Assembly (NCBI GenBank): GCA_964562925.1
Contig: CAZLVF010000001.1
Location: 1-64,000, forward strand
Reading direction: 5' to 3'
Length of the DNA: 64,000 nt
Origin: CAVXDP01 sp964562925
GTDB lineage: Archaea > Thermoproteota > Bathyarchaeia > 40CM-2-53-6 > CAVXDP01
The notes under the pieces were generated by a model. It searched no databases. It was not told where the DNA came from and saw only the letters and a list, made by a program, of their open reading frames with translations. This document shows positions 49,395-59,097 of this stretch, piece by piece (position 1 is the first letter of the stretch; each line of letters starts with the position of its first letter). A program made the position numbers and the translations under genes.

Positions 49395-50351
49395 GTGGGT
49401 GTAGAATTCCAGATAACCTCGAATGAAATCTGCGGCCCCTTCAACCTAGATCATACGATGCAGAGCGGACAAACGTCAGAACCATGTTGGCAAAGGATAG
49501 GTGGCGCTTACTGGGATGCTGACGTAATCGAGGGGAAGCTGGTCGGATACGAAGTATATCCGTGCTCTGACGCTGAGAAACCTTCTCTAAACGTCCGCCT
49601 GATAGACAAAGACGTCGGTGAGGCTACGGCGAAGTCGGTAAAGACCCGTTTGATTGAACTCTTCAGGCTACGAGATGACTTGCCCTCATTCTATGAGAGA
49701 TATCGAGCAGAAAAGATCTCCCAGACATTCAAAGGGTTTAGCGGTTTAAGGTTGATGAAGGCCTCAAACCCGTTTGAAAGCCTCATCTGCTCGATCTGTT
49801 CGCAGCACTCGTCGGTGGAGCAGTGGAATAGGACGATCCGTTGCATCCGAGCTTTCTTCGGAGAGAGGTTGAGGCTACCAAACGGCCTATCCTCTCACCT
49901 CTTTCCATCTCCTGAAACACTGGCCGCAGCCTCGGTAAGGAAGCTTGAACATTGCCAAGCTGGCTATAGATCCAAGTATATTCTAAAGGCCTCTCAGATG
50001 ATAATCGATGGGAGGCTCGACTTAGAGCAGTTGAGAAAATCACGCTACGAGAATGCAAAGGAAAAGCTGATGGAAATCCCCGGAGTCGGACCGAAGGTGG
50101 CTGACTGTTTCCTACTATACGGCCTGGGCCAAACGAGAGCTGCGCCCGTTGACATCTGGATTCACAGGATAGTTCCTAAAGTGTACTTTGGAGGAACAAA
50201 GATGACCAAGGATGAGGTTGGAAAGTTTCTTAGAGAGAGGTTTGGAGAATGGGCTGGACTTGCGCAACTGTACCTATTCCATTACGGTCGAATTCACTCG
50301 AGAACCCTCTTCCCACCCGCTACGAGGCTAACAATCAAAACGAACGTATAG
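49395..50351 (+). CDS. ogg: 8-oxoguanine DNA glycosylase/AP lyase (OGG1-like)
   Basis: The 318-aa HhH-GPD glycosylase has an N-terminal TBP-like domain (FNLDHTMQSGQTSEPCWQRI), helices including SNPFESLICSICSQHSSVEQW, and the hairpin IPGVGPKVADCFLLYGLGQ with the catalytic Lys (about 229), followed by the catalytic Asp in APVDIWIHRIV (about 253). Lys plus Asp indicate a bifunctional enzyme of the OGG1 type rather than AlkA. It is divergent from the regulator gene. Confidence 0.88.
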   Translation: MGVEFQITSNEICGPFNLDHTMQSGQTSEPCWQRIGGAYWDADVIEGKLVGYEVYPCSDAEKPSLNVRLIDKDVGEATAKSVKTRLIELFRLRDDLPSFYERYRAEKISQTFKGFSGLRLMKASNPFESLICSICSQHSSVEQWNRTIRCIRAFFGERLRLPNGLSSHLFPSPETLAAASVRKLEHCQAGYRSKYILKASQMIIDGRLDLEQLRKSRYENAKEKLMEIPGVGPKVADCFLLYGLGQTRAAPVDIWIHRIVPKVYFGGTKMTKDEVGKFLRERFGEWAGLAQLYLFHYGRIHSRTLFPPATRLTIKTNV

Positions 50352-50390
50352 TGTAGATGTGTGTGAAGAGTATAGGTGCCAGGACGAGCA

Positions 50391-50945
50391 TTACCTCGGA
50401 CCTGAGACTTGAGACGTACCCCTGCGAGCCAGAGACTTTTTCGAAACTCTTCTCCTAAGCTCCGTCCCACAAACTTCGCACGTCATCCTTGAGCGATCTT
50501 GAGGGTACTTTCTGTAGCACGCAGGACAGTACAGCACCCAGCCGAACCTCTTCGAGATCCCGAAAGTCGCGAGTGAAGCATAGCCCAAGGCCAAGTGTTC
50601 GGCCACGTTTTGAACCGCATAGTCATCACTAACTATGGTTGGCATCATCCCCTCTGACTTGAGATCGATAGTCAAAGCCAGTACTTGAAAGTCTGTTTCG
50701 GATAGGGCAAGCTTTTCGCCAAGCTCCAGTGAAGCGTTACGGACGGTCTCAAGAGAGGTCTTCGTGGGAGTTCGAACGGTTAACTTTCCAGCCTCTCTCG
50801 AAGCGTCGGAACGAAGGATGGCGAGGCTTCGAGTCGAAAGCTCTCCGAGAACCGCTGGAACAGAGAAAGTTTGCATAGTAACGGAGGATGGGTTGAATCC
50901 CATAATGAAAGCCGTAGTGTCCAGGACTAGAACCTTATTCTCCAA
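50391..50945 (-). CDS. nob1: Nob1-like endoribonuclease (PIN plus zinc ribbon)
   Basis: The 184-aa protein has a PIN domain with Asp9 (KVLVLDTTAFIMG), a Glu in VPAVLGELSTRS, Asp in ALSETDFQVLALTIDL and TIVSDDYAVQNVA, and a C-terminal zinc ribbon (CPACYRKY and CEVCG). This is the Nob1 layout; Nob1 cuts the 3' end of pre-16S rRNA in late 30S assembly. A basic tail follows. Confidence 0.9.
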   Translation of the reverse strand: MENKVLVLDTTAFIMGFNPSSVTMQTFSVPAVLGELSTRSLAILRSDASREAGKLTVRTPTKTSLETVRNASLELGEKLALSETDFQVLALTIDLKSEGMMPTIVSDDYAVQNVAEHLALGYASLATFGISKRFGWVLYCPACYRKYPQDRSRMTCEVCGTELRRRVSKKSLARRGTSQVSGPR

Positions 50946-51048
50946 GAGCTATTCACTGAGGATTCTTCCAGTTCAAGAGCGGATTTGGTCTACAGCCGAT
51001 GCCCAATATATCTTGATGGATGTGCCCATTCCAAGTGTTTTGTGACAC

Positions 51049-51891
51049 TCAAATTACCCTGAACTCTCTAGGCTGGAGTCGGGAGAGACTTCTTGAGAGT
51101 AGAGGTGCCTCAAACCTTACGAAGACCGCTTTGTGCTTCGACTTCCTAACATTCAATGGAATTTTGGGATAGAGCCTGCGCTGGTAGCGACCGTCAACAA
51201 CAACCTCCCCTTGAGGTCGTTCGTCCAACAGGGAGATCTCAACAGTTGACTTTGAAGGGATAACGATGGGCCTTATAGGTTCGAAGGGACAGACGAACAC
51301 TATAACAGCCGCTTCCAGCGAATTGTCGAGGATTGGTCCTCCAGCTGACATGGCATGCGCAGTCGAGCCTGTTGGGGTAGCAACGATCAGGCTGTCAGCT
51401 CTACACTCGACCAGTTGGCGATTTTCTAGGCGAAGGCTGAAGCGAAGCATCTTCGAAGGTGATGTTGAAGTTACAAGAGCCTCGTTCAACGCATCGGCCA
51501 GCCATCTATCATTAGAATATACCGACAGCTTCGAATGGTCCTCGAGCTTATACTTTCCCGCGAGGTAGCTTTCTATGGCCTTGACTGCGTTTGCTGGCTC
51601 AACCTCGGTAAGGTAGCCTCTCCGACCCATATTTATGGATAGGATCGGAGTATCAGGCTTTGGAATGTTTATACAAGTCTTGAGAACGGTCCCGTCTCCG
51701 CCGACAGTGACGATCAGGTCCGCGTTCATCTTTGAGATCGGGTGGCCCTGATCCCAATTCTCGAGTCGAGCCAATTCAGTCTCTGGAAGAACCGCGAGCC
51801 CCTTCGATGTGATGAACTTGTAAATCTCCCTTGCTTTCGCAAGGGCATCGTGGTCGTCCAGACGTGAGACGACGCCTATCCTCTTCGGCAT
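51049..51891 (-). CDS. nadK: NAD kinase
   Basis: The 280-aa enzyme makes NADP from NAD and ATP or polyphosphate. Motifs are VTVGGDGTVLKTC (GGDGT at 64-68), NMGRRGYLTEVEP, the NE motif in ALNEALVTS and ATPTGSTAHAMSAGGPI. The C-terminal half is beta-rich as usual. It stands alone, divergent from the RadB-like gene. Confidence 0.94.
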   Translation of the reverse strand: MPKRIGVVSRLDDHDALAKAREIYKFITSKGLAVLPETELARLENWDQGHPISKMNADLIVTVGGDGTVLKTCINIPKPDTPILSINMGRRGYLTEVEPANAVKAIESYLAGKYKLEDHSKLSVYSNDRWLADALNEALVTSTSPSKMLRFSLRLENRQLVECRADSLIVATPTGSTAHAMSAGGPILDNSLEAAVIVFVCPFEPIRPIVIPSKSTVEISLLDERPQGEVVVDGRYQRRLYPKIPLNVRKSKHKAVFVRFEAPLLSRSLSRLQPREFRVI

Positions 51892-52099
51892 CTTAACTCG
51901 TTCACCACTCTACAATGCATTCCCATTTTAAGTTTGCAAACAACCCTTTGAGCAGTGACGCTAAGATGGACCTATACTTGGAGGCCTCTTCCTGCAGCTA
52001 ACGCTGGAACTACATCAGATCAGGCTAAATAGTTCTCGTTAAGCACAAGCTAGTAGCCCAAACGGTTTCTATTGTACGGTTCAATTCAAGGCGGATGAC

Positions 52100-52789
52100 T
52101 TGCCCGAAGCCTCCAACAGTATTGCAACAGGTTGCCCCACATTGGACAGACTGTTGGAAGGAGGTATTAGACGTGGCGAGGTGACTCTCGTGTATGGAGA
52201 AGCCGCAACAGGAAAAACCAACCTTGCGTTACAGATCTCAGCGCAGACCGTTAGAATTGGGAGGAAAGTCATTTACGTCGATGCTGATCAGTCATTCACC
52301 CATCAACGGTTCTATCAGATCGCTCCAGAAGCAGAAGAACAAAGCCACAACATAGTGATATTTACTCCAGAATCCTTTCTCGAACAAACGAGAATAATCG
52401 AAAGTCTAGAAAAATATGTTACCGGACTTACATATCTAATCGTTGTCGACGCGGTTACGACGCTATATCGCGCTACGCCAGCTACAACAGGAGAACGGTT
52501 CGCGTTGAATCGTGAACTCAACCGACAACTCGCCTATCTAGCCTCGCTGGCGAACAACCGTAACATCACGACGCTTATCTCCAGCCAAGTTCATACAAGG
52601 CTCAACACTGCATTTGCGACCATCGAACCGGTCGCCCGAAGAACACTCTTTCACTGGCCAGAGACGATCATTCGCCTAGAATCAACAGCCAAGAAAAACG
52701 TGAAGCGAGCCGTCATAGAAAGGTACCATTCAAAAAATAAACCAGACATACTTTGTTACCTGACATTGACTGAAAGAGGCTTCGAATAG
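52100..52789 (+). CDS. radB: RadB-like RecA-family ATPase
   Basis: The 229-aa protein has a RecA core without the HhH domain of RadA: Walker A GEAATGKT (33-40), VIYVDADQSFTHQRFYQI, Walker B YLIVVDAVTTLYR and LISSQVHTRLNT. This matches RadB, a RadA paralogue implicated in recombinational repair and regulation. It begins at TTG 52100. Other short RadA paralogues (aRadC) are an alternative. Confidence 0.82.
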   Translation: MPEASNSIATGCPTLDRLLEGGIRRGEVTLVYGEAATGKTNLALQISAQTVRIGRKVIYVDADQSFTHQRFYQIAPEAEEQSHNIVIFTPESFLEQTRIIESLEKYVTGLTYLIVVDAVTTLYRATPATTGERFALNRELNRQLAYLASLANNRNITTLISSQVHTRLNTAFATIEPVARRTLFHWPETIIRLESTAKKNVKRAVIERYHSKNKPDILCYLTLTERGFE

Positions 52790-52848
52790 ACTAACACTTA
52801 TCTCTCAACGTAAGGATATCGTTGGGATTGTAGGCTGAGCAGAGAACT

Positions 52849-53355
52849 ATGGAGATTACGTTCACCCTTAACGACCTTCTATCAGCTATCTACTTCATCA
52901 TACCGGCCTACATCGCTAACTCAACACCAATAATCTTCGGCGGAGGAAGAGCCATAGACTCCAGTCGAACTTTCACAGATGGACAGAGGATATTTGGTCC
53001 TAACAAAACCGTTAGAGGATTTATCAGCGGACTATTTTTCGGATCACTTGTCGGCGTTATCGAGGACTTAACTGTACTACAAGGTATGACGCAATGGTGC
53101 TTCCTGGTGTCACTGGGCTCTCTCTCAGGAGATCTTGTTGGCGCATTCGTGAAGAGGCGAATGAAACTTCCACCAGGGTTTCCTCTCCCGCTTATGGATC
53201 AGCTCGACTTTGTTTTGGGGGCTCTACTATTCTCGTACCCCCTCCACAAGCTAAGCGCTAACGCAACCTTCATCGTGCTCCTCATAACGCCACCACTTCA
53301 TCTGGCTACGAACATGGCGGCCTACGCCTTGAGGCTGAAAAATACTGCTTGGTAG
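52849..53355 (+). CDS. carS: CDP-archaeol synthase
   Basis: The 168-aa membrane enzyme activates unsaturated archaetidic acid with CTP in archaeal lipid synthesis. Typical segments are FIIPAYIANSTPIIFGGGRA, DGQRIFGPNKTVRGFISG and SLGSLSGDLVGAFVKRRMKL, then PPGFPLPLMDQLDFVLGALL. Five or so membrane spans. It follows the RadB-like gene on the same strand. Confidence 0.93.
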   Translation: MEITFTLNDLLSAIYFIIPAYIANSTPIIFGGGRAIDSSRTFTDGQRIFGPNKTVRGFISGLFFGSLVGVIEDLTVLQGMTQWCFLVSLGSLSGDLVGAFVKRRMKLPPGFPLPLMDQLDFVLGALLFSYPLHKLSANATFIVLLITPPLHLATNMAAYALRLKNTAW

Positions 53356-53362
53356 ATTGGAG

Positions 53363-53821
53363 CTAGCCAGCTCCTATCTTGTCTTGAAGCAGGGTATTGG
53401 TGTAGTAAACAACTATAAGGATGATTACTATCCCGACTATTAGAAGCAGGTATGCCTGTCTCGGCCTGTAGGCCAACCTTGTACTTCTCAACAGCATATA
53501 GAAGCCGACCATGCCGATAATGTAGAGGATGCCAGAAACGAGGCTCTCGTTAATCGTCTGCATATTTATGCTTCCACGATAGACGAATGTCCAACCTCCA
53601 CCTCGCGGCAAGATAGCTAGAGGTTTCTCTAGAATGTCGTATATTCCTCCCACCAGAATGAAAACCGTGAAGGCAACCATTAAGCCTACGATCAACGTCG
53701 TGGATGGTCTTATAGCTTCGGTTGTTGGTAACCTTTGCACCTTAAGCCTGTAGCCTAAGTCTCCTATGCGTCTCTGAAGTCTCCAAGAAGTCTTCTCCAG
53801 TTTCTTCTTCATGCCAGTCAT
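53363..53821 (-). CDS. Three-TM membrane protein, possibly OST3/OST6-like tail
   Basis: The 152-aa protein has a basic cytoplasmic N-terminus (KKKLEKTSWRLQRR), three membrane spans (TTLIVGLMVAFTVFILVGGIY, LVSGILYIIGMVGFYMLL, YLLLIVGIVIILIVVYYT) and a loop with GGGWTFVYRGSINMQTINES between the first two. The span pattern and YRGSI-Q-Q/N-ES loop recall the membrane part of OST3/OST6-like proteins. An AglB oligosaccharyltransferase lies 5 kb away, but the link is only suggestive. Confidence 0.5.
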   Translation of the reverse strand: MTGMKKKLEKTSWRLQRRIGDLGYRLKVQRLPTTEAIRPSTTLIVGLMVAFTVFILVGGIYDILEKPLAILPRGGGWTFVYRGSINMQTINESLVSGILYIIGMVGFYMLLRSTRLAYRPRQAYLLLIVGIVIILIVVYYTNTLLQDKIGAG

Positions 53822-53914
53822 GATCTGTCGAGACCGTCTAGAGTGGGCGGAGTACCGGAATTAAGTATTATGCTTGGTCGCCTAATAATTCCAGAGATCT
53901 TCAGGGCTAGTTAA

Positions 53915-53923
53915 TTATAAATG
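53915..53923 (+). promoter_or_regulatory. Candidate TATA box of gcvT
   Basis: TTATAAATG lies 36-45 bp upstream of the gcvT start region in an AT-rich stretch; spacing allows a short leader. Confidence 0.5.
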
Positions 53924-53958
53924 CGGATAGATCTTACTGGTTATCGTTTCGAGAAGGT

Positions 53959-55095
53959 GTGCTACAGTTGGCTGACAAGACCCAGGTTTACGAGTACCAT
54001 GAAAAGAGTGGGCATATAGTTGAATTTGCAGGCTTCCTGATGCCCACATGGTACAAGGGGATAATACCCGAATGCGCCGCTGTAAGGAACGCTGTAGGTC
54101 TGTTCGACGTATCTCACATGGGGAGAATGATAGTTTCCGGAAAGAGTGCCGAGGCTTTTCTGAACTATCTCACTCCGAACAACGTTACAGGTTTGAAACC
54201 GTTTCAGGGCCACTATTCAGTGATGTGCAACGAGGAAGGAGGGATAGTTGACGATATCATAGTGACCAGATACGATCAAGAGTTGTTTATGGTAGTCTTC
54301 AACGCAAGCAATAGGAGGAAAGACGTAACGTGGATCACAGAGAACTCGAAGAGGTTCAACATTAAGCTCGACCATGCCTCGGACAAGGTTGCCATGTTCG
54401 CGGTCCAAGGCCCCAAAGCAAGAGCCACAGTCCAGAAGATCAGCAAAGAAGAGGTTTCGAAGATCCCCCGGTTTGGATGTGGATGGTTGACGGTCGACGA
54501 GGTTAGGTGCTCCGCATCTGGAACAGGATACACGGGAGAAGATGGACTTGAGATATACGTCTATGATGCTCCAGTCGATGAGCCGTGGCGAGCCATGAAA
54601 GTTTGGAACGCCATACTAGAGGCTGGAAGAGAGTTCGATATCGAACCCTGCGGACTGGGCTCCCGTGACGTACTCAGGCTCGAGGCAGGGATGTGTCTGT
54701 ATGGAAATGATATAGACGAAACAACTACGCCCCTTGAAGCACGGATTGGTTGGGTTGTCAAACTCGAGAAGGGAGATTTCCTGGGGAGAGAGGCCTTGGC
54801 CAAGCAGAAGGCTGAAGGAGTGAAACGTCTACGTGTGGGTATGAAGATCTTGGATCGGGGCATAGCGAGAGCAGGACATGAGATTCTTAAGGATGGAAAA
54901 CTGATCGGGAAGGTGACAAGCGGCACTCTATCGCCGCTTCTAGGTTATAGTATAGCGACGGGCTTCGTTCCAAAAGAATACTTTAACGAAGGAGAAAAGG
55001 TTGAGATCCGGGTCAGAGATAAAACTCTAGCAGCTGAGATTGTGAAGATGCCATTCTACGACACGTCAAAGTATGGATGGCAGCGAAAAGCTTGA
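53959..55095 (+). CDS. gcvT: Glycine cleavage system T protein (aminomethyltransferase)
   Basis: The 378-aa folate enzyme transfers the methylene group from the H-protein lipoyl arm to tetrahydrofolate. Landmarks are HIVEFAGFLMPTWYKGIIPE, VGLFDVSHMGRMIVSG, the folate-binding Asp region SASGTGYTGEDGLEIYV and GSRDVLRLEAGMCLYGNDID. The GTG at 53959 is the outer start; TTG 53968 would also fit. GcvH follows 97 bp downstream; P and L proteins are not in the window. Confidence 0.94.
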   Translation: MLQLADKTQVYEYHEKSGHIVEFAGFLMPTWYKGIIPECAAVRNAVGLFDVSHMGRMIVSGKSAEAFLNYLTPNNVTGLKPFQGHYSVMCNEEGGIVDDIIVTRYDQELFMVVFNASNRRKDVTWITENSKRFNIKLDHASDKVAMFAVQGPKARATVQKISKEEVSKIPRFGCGWLTVDEVRCSASGTGYTGEDGLEIYVYDAPVDEPWRAMKVWNAILEAGREFDIEPCGLGSRDVLRLEAGMCLYGNDIDETTTPLEARIGWVVKLEKGDFLGREALAKQKAEGVKRLRVGMKILDRGIARAGHEILKDGKLIGKVTSGTLSPLLGYSIATGFVPKEYFNEGEKVEIRVRDKTLAAEIVKMPFYDTSKYGWQRKA

Positions 55096-55192
55096 AATCT
55101 CGGAAACACGAACTTACGCTACCAATCATGATATATACGATCCAACGTAGCATGATTCGGAACGGTTTCCGGCCTAGATGGAGGAATAAGAA

Positions 55193-55606
55193 ATGAAAGT
55201 TGGCGAATACGAGTATCAGGAAGGGTTCTACTATACCAAGGAGCATGAATGGCTGAGAATTGAGGGGGACAAGTGTAGGATTGGATTATGTGACTATGCG
55301 CAAAAGCAGTTGCATGAGATCGTGTTCGTCGACCTTCCCAAGGTTGGAGCTAAGGTTACGCAGATGCAATCAATGGGAACGGTTGAATCCGTTAAGGCGG
55401 TCGCTGATGTTTTCGCACCTGCGTCAGGTGAGGTTGTGGAGACAAATACGAAGCTAACCAACAGCCCGGAGCTTTTGAATTCAAGCCCTTTTGGGGACGG
55501 CTGGATAGCCGTGATCAAACCTTCGAGCCTTGACCAGGATTTGAAGGCGTTGATGGATCCAAAAGCCTACGCAGAATTTCTCAAAACGATCTCAGAGAAG
55601 AAGTAG
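55193..55606 (+). CDS. gcvH: Glycine cleavage system H protein
   Basis: The 137-residue lipoyl carrier has the lipoylation Lys68 in MGTVESVKAVADVFAPASGE, with LCDYAQKQLHEIVFVDLP before it and NSSPFGDGWIAVIKP after. Full length. It has its own TATA-like ATATATACG about 60 bp upstream, so it may be transcribed separately from gcvT. Confidence 0.94.
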   Translation: MKVGEYEYQEGFYYTKEHEWLRIEGDKCRIGLCDYAQKQLHEIVFVDLPKVGAKVTQMQSMGTVESVKAVADVFAPASGEVVETNTKLTNSPELLNSSPFGDGWIAVIKPSSLDQDLKALMDPKAYAEFLKTISEKK

Positions 55607-55675
55607 AAATCATTCCAACGGTCAGACCCACAGGGCGCTCGCGTTAGGACTTGAAAAAGGTCAAGACTGCTCAAC

Positions 55676-58600
55676 TCACCTTTTTCCCTTAGTTGATGCC
55701 ATCCCCATCTTGTATGCCCTCCCGCTTATGGTCCAAGTTTCTTCGAGTTCGGCTCTCAGTGTAGGTTTCTCCAGCGCCGACTTTGCCTCGAAACGGTTCG
55801 CTCTAACCTCCTCTTTGATGTAGGCGTATCTTCTCTTCAGCCCCCGTACGTCGTCTCTCGTTGGACATAAGATATAGACATCTACAAATCGGTCGACTGG
55901 TAGATCCATGCGTCGCCTCATCTCCTGGAGACGTCTTACCACATCTCTGACTAACCCTTCTAGAACCAGGCTCTTTGATAGCGCCGCTTGAACATACGCT
56001 CTGCCTTGGCTGAACGTTCCAGAGGCGTATCCTTCCGGCATCTCCTCTCTAAAAGAAACCATGGATGGCAGTATCTTCACTTGTCTTCCAGCCAGGTCTA
56101 TGTAGTGGTACCCGATCTTTCTAAAGTTGTCAAGGATTACCTTGCCATCTGTCCTCTTTATGGCGTCTGCAACGGTTTTAGTCTCTTCCTTGAAGGTTGG
56201 GCCAAGTGCCTCGTATCTCGGTGAAGCCACTATCCTCTCAAGTCTCTTCTCTTCATCAACGGTTAGAAACTCAATCTTCTCTGTATTTGCCTGCTCATGG
56301 ACGAGTCTTTCCAGTTTCTTTATAGCACCTTTTACTTTCGGGTTGTCGGTTACAATGATCGTCTTCTGAACAGGTTGTCTCAATTTGATCTTGAGAGATT
56401 GTCTCGCAGCTGCGATGGCGCTTGTAACCTCCTTTGCCATCTCCATTTCTCCCTCGAGCCTCTTGTCCAGCCATCTGCTTTGCAACCTTGGCCAATCGTT
56501 CATGTGAATGCTCTCAGTAGATCTTCTTTCCGCGGGTCGAACCATCGTCTGATACATCTTCTCTGTAGCAAACGGGATTATCGGAGATGAGAGTACAAGC
56601 CAATTTCTAAGCGCGTAGTACAAAACGACGTAAGCTGCCATTTTGTCCCTGCTCTCCTTTTCCTGCCAGAACCTCCTCCTAACAAGCCTGACGTACCAGT
56701 GGCTCAGGTCATTCAGTATGAAGTCGTTCAACGCTCTTGTGACTGTATGTATTTCAAAGGACTCCGATGCGTTGGTTACGGTTGCTTTGAGACTTTCAGT
56801 CTTCGAAACCAGCCACCTGTCTTCTCGTCTCATATTTCGAGACACCTTTGCAAGAGGCCACTTGTTCGGATCAAAAGAGTCCAAGTTCATGTAGAGACTG
56901 GCAAAGGCAAAGACGTTCCAAGTCACTTTCAGTGTACTCGACGCCTCTTCAACGGCATCCCAAGAGAATCTGAAATCTTCCCAGACAGTTCTCTGAAGCT
57001 CGTAAAACCTGAGCGCGTCACGTCCGAAACGAGCTATGACATCTTCTGGCGAGACAAAGTTTCCCAAAGACTTGCTCATCTTCTGGCCTGCCGCGTCGAG
57101 TGTATGCCCATGCATCAAAACCGACAGGTAGGGACTTTTTTCGAAGGCTATCATTCCTGATCCTAATTGTGTATAAAACCATCCCCGAGTTTGGTCGTGG
57201 GCTTCGGTGATAAAATCTGCAGGCCACCAAGACCGAAACGTCCGTTTATCGTTCGGATACCCGAGAGAAGCCCAAGAAGCTATTCCAGAATCCATCCAAA
57301 CATCCACTATGTCGGGAACTCTCTTCGCAGATCCTCCACACTCGCATCTAAGTTCCATCCGGTCGACACATTGCCTATGAAGATCAAGGTACTTCGGCAG
57401 CTCCATCGCTCTTTTTCTCAATTGTGACTGGGATCCGACAACGATTCTCGCATTGCACTCTTCGCATATCCATACCGGCAATGGAGCTCCCCAGAATCTT
57501 TGTCTGGAGATAACCCAGTCTCTTGCACCGATTAGCCAATCTGCAAAGCGTTTCTTTCCGGCCCACTCTGGCACCCAGCGGATTTTCTCATTCTCTTCAA
57601 GAAGCTTCTCCTTGAGATCTGTGATCTTAACGAACCATTGCTGCGTCGCACGTTGGATGAGTGGCGTCTTGCATCGCCAGCAATGTGGGTATGAGTGCTC
57701 TACAACCGTTTCAAATAGAAGAAGACCTTTTTTCCTGAGGTCTTCAACTAAAGCTTCATTTGCTTTTGTAACGTACTCGCCAGCGTATTTTCCAGCCTCT
57801 TCTGTGAACCTCCCCGTCTGATCGACTGGGCAGAGTACGGGGAGGCCCTGCTCAAGTCCGACCTCAAAGTCCTCCTCACCGTGGCCTGGGGCAGAGTGAA
57901 CACAGCCCGTTCCCTCTGTCATAGTAACATACTGTCTGGATGGAACTACACGATGGGCATTCTCAAGCTTTCCATGAATTGGAACCTCTTCGAGTAGTGG
58001 AGGTCTGAACCTTAATCCAACAAGCGAATCTCCTCTGAAGCTTTCAAGAATCTCACATTCCTGTCCCGTCTCTTGTGATACGGCTCTCCATCTCGCCTCG
58101 GCTAGAATGTAGACCTCGTCGCCGAATCTGGCTTTGACATAGGATTCGTCGGGATGAATCATAACTGCGACATTTGCAGGTAGGGTCCAGGGTGTTGTCG
58201 TCCAGATGAGAATGAACTCTTTCAATTTCCCAATGACTGGAAACTTCACGTAGATCGAACGATCTTTGACGGTTCTGTACTCATCGGTCGCTTCGTAACC
58301 TGCAAGAGCGGTCTCACATCTAGGACACCAGTGAACAACTCTCAAACCTTTTTGGAGTAGGCCTCTGTCATCCGCCCTCTTTATGGTCCACCATACGGAC
58401 TCGATGTAGTCATTCGTGTACGTTAGGTACGGATGGCCCCAATCCATCCATACACCTAGGTTCATGAAAACTTCTGTTTGGTTCTTGACATTCTCCACAG
58501 CGTATCTTTTGCATCTTTCAATAAACGCCTCCACGGTTATCTTATCTTCAATCTCTTTCTTCGACTTGACTTGGAGATCCTCCTCTACCTTGACCTCGAT

Positions 58601-58951
58601 TGGAAGACCATGACAGTCGTATCCAGGCTGGTCGCGAACATCGAAGCCTCTCATCCTCTTGTATCTTATCACTACGTCCTTCAACAGTTTGTTCCAAGCC
58701 GTCCCAACGTGTGGAGGATTTGTTACATAGGGAGGCCCGTCCAAAAAGTAGAACCTCTTCCTTCCCTTCCGCTGGCTCTTGCTCTTGGCATAGATAGATC
58801 TCTCCTCCCACCACCTCAACACCTCTTCCTCAACCGATCGAACCGCGTATTTTCTCGGCGTCTTTCCTACAGCAGGTCTCGCCAACTCATCATCTCCACA
58901 ATGAGGGAGCATGGGCTTCTTGTCCATACGTGTCCTGCAAGAAGCGACCAT
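55676..58951 (-). CDS. ileS: Isoleucyl-tRNA synthetase
   Basis: This class I enzyme of up to 1,091 aa has the HIGH-like motif in GPPYVTNPPHVGTAWNKLL, a CP1 editing domain (LIWTTTPWTLPANVAVM, VTMTEGTGCVHSAPGHGEED), zinc-type Cys pairs (CEECNARI, CRCKTP-like region) and KMSKS near residue 624 (AAGQKMSKSLGNFVSPEDV), then anticodon-binding helices and an archaeal/eukaryotic C-terminal part. Starts at 58927 and 58912 are alternatives to 58951. Confidence 0.95.
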   Translation of the reverse strand: MVASCRTRMDKKPMLPHCGDDELARPAVGKTPRKYAVRSVEEEVLRWWEERSIYAKSKSQRKGRKRFYFLDGPPYVTNPPHVGTAWNKLLKDVVIRYKRMRGFDVRDQPGYDCHGLPIEVKVEEDLQVKSKKEIEDKITVEAFIERCKRYAVENVKNQTEVFMNLGVWMDWGHPYLTYTNDYIESVWWTIKRADDRGLLQKGLRVVHWCPRCETALAGYEATDEYRTVKDRSIYVKFPVIGKLKEFILIWTTTPWTLPANVAVMIHPDESYVKARFGDEVYILAEARWRAVSQETGQECEILESFRGDSLVGLRFRPPLLEEVPIHGKLENAHRVVPSRQYVTMTEGTGCVHSAPGHGEEDFEVGLEQGLPVLCPVDQTGRFTEEAGKYAGEYVTKANEALVEDLRKKGLLLFETVVEHSYPHCWRCKTPLIQRATQQWFVKITDLKEKLLEENEKIRWVPEWAGKKRFADWLIGARDWVISRQRFWGAPLPVWICEECNARIVVGSQSQLRKRAMELPKYLDLHRQCVDRMELRCECGGSAKRVPDIVDVWMDSGIASWASLGYPNDKRTFRSWWPADFITEAHDQTRGWFYTQLGSGMIAFEKSPYLSVLMHGHTLDAAGQKMSKSLGNFVSPEDVIARFGRDALRFYELQRTVWEDFRFSWDAVEEASSTLKVTWNVFAFASLYMNLDSFDPNKWPLAKVSRNMRREDRWLVSKTESLKATVTNASESFEIHTVTRALNDFILNDLSHWYVRLVRRRFWQEKESRDKMAAYVVLYYALRNWLVLSSPIIPFATEKMYQTMVRPAERRSTESIHMNDWPRLQSRWLDKRLEGEMEMAKEVTSAIAAARQSLKIKLRQPVQKTIIVTDNPKVKGAIKKLERLVHEQANTEKIEFLTVDEEKRLERIVASPRYEALGPTFKEETKTVADAIKRTDGKVILDNFRKIGYHYIDLAGRQVKILPSMVSFREEMPEGYASGTFSQGRAYVQAALSKSLVLEGLVRDVVRRLQEMRRRMDLPVDRFVDVYILCPTRDDVRGLKRRYAYIKEEVRANRFEAKSALEKPTLRAELEETWTISGRAYKMGMASTKGKR

Positions 58952-59058
58952 TGCTTTCTCGGGGCTTCAGAGAGTATCCTTTGATGCTAATTAAACTCTT
59001 ACCGAATATCAAGAAAGTTTCCAGTTCCAGATTGATTTTCCCCTTGATTCTTCCCAAA

Positions 59059-59069
59059 GTTTAATAAAA
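59059..59069 (+). promoter_or_regulatory. Candidate TATA box of aglB
   Basis: GTTTAATAAAA lies about 34 bp before GTG 59098, giving a short leader of a few bases. Confidence 0.5.
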
Positions 59070-59097
59070 CGTACTTTGGGATATCAGCCGGAACCCG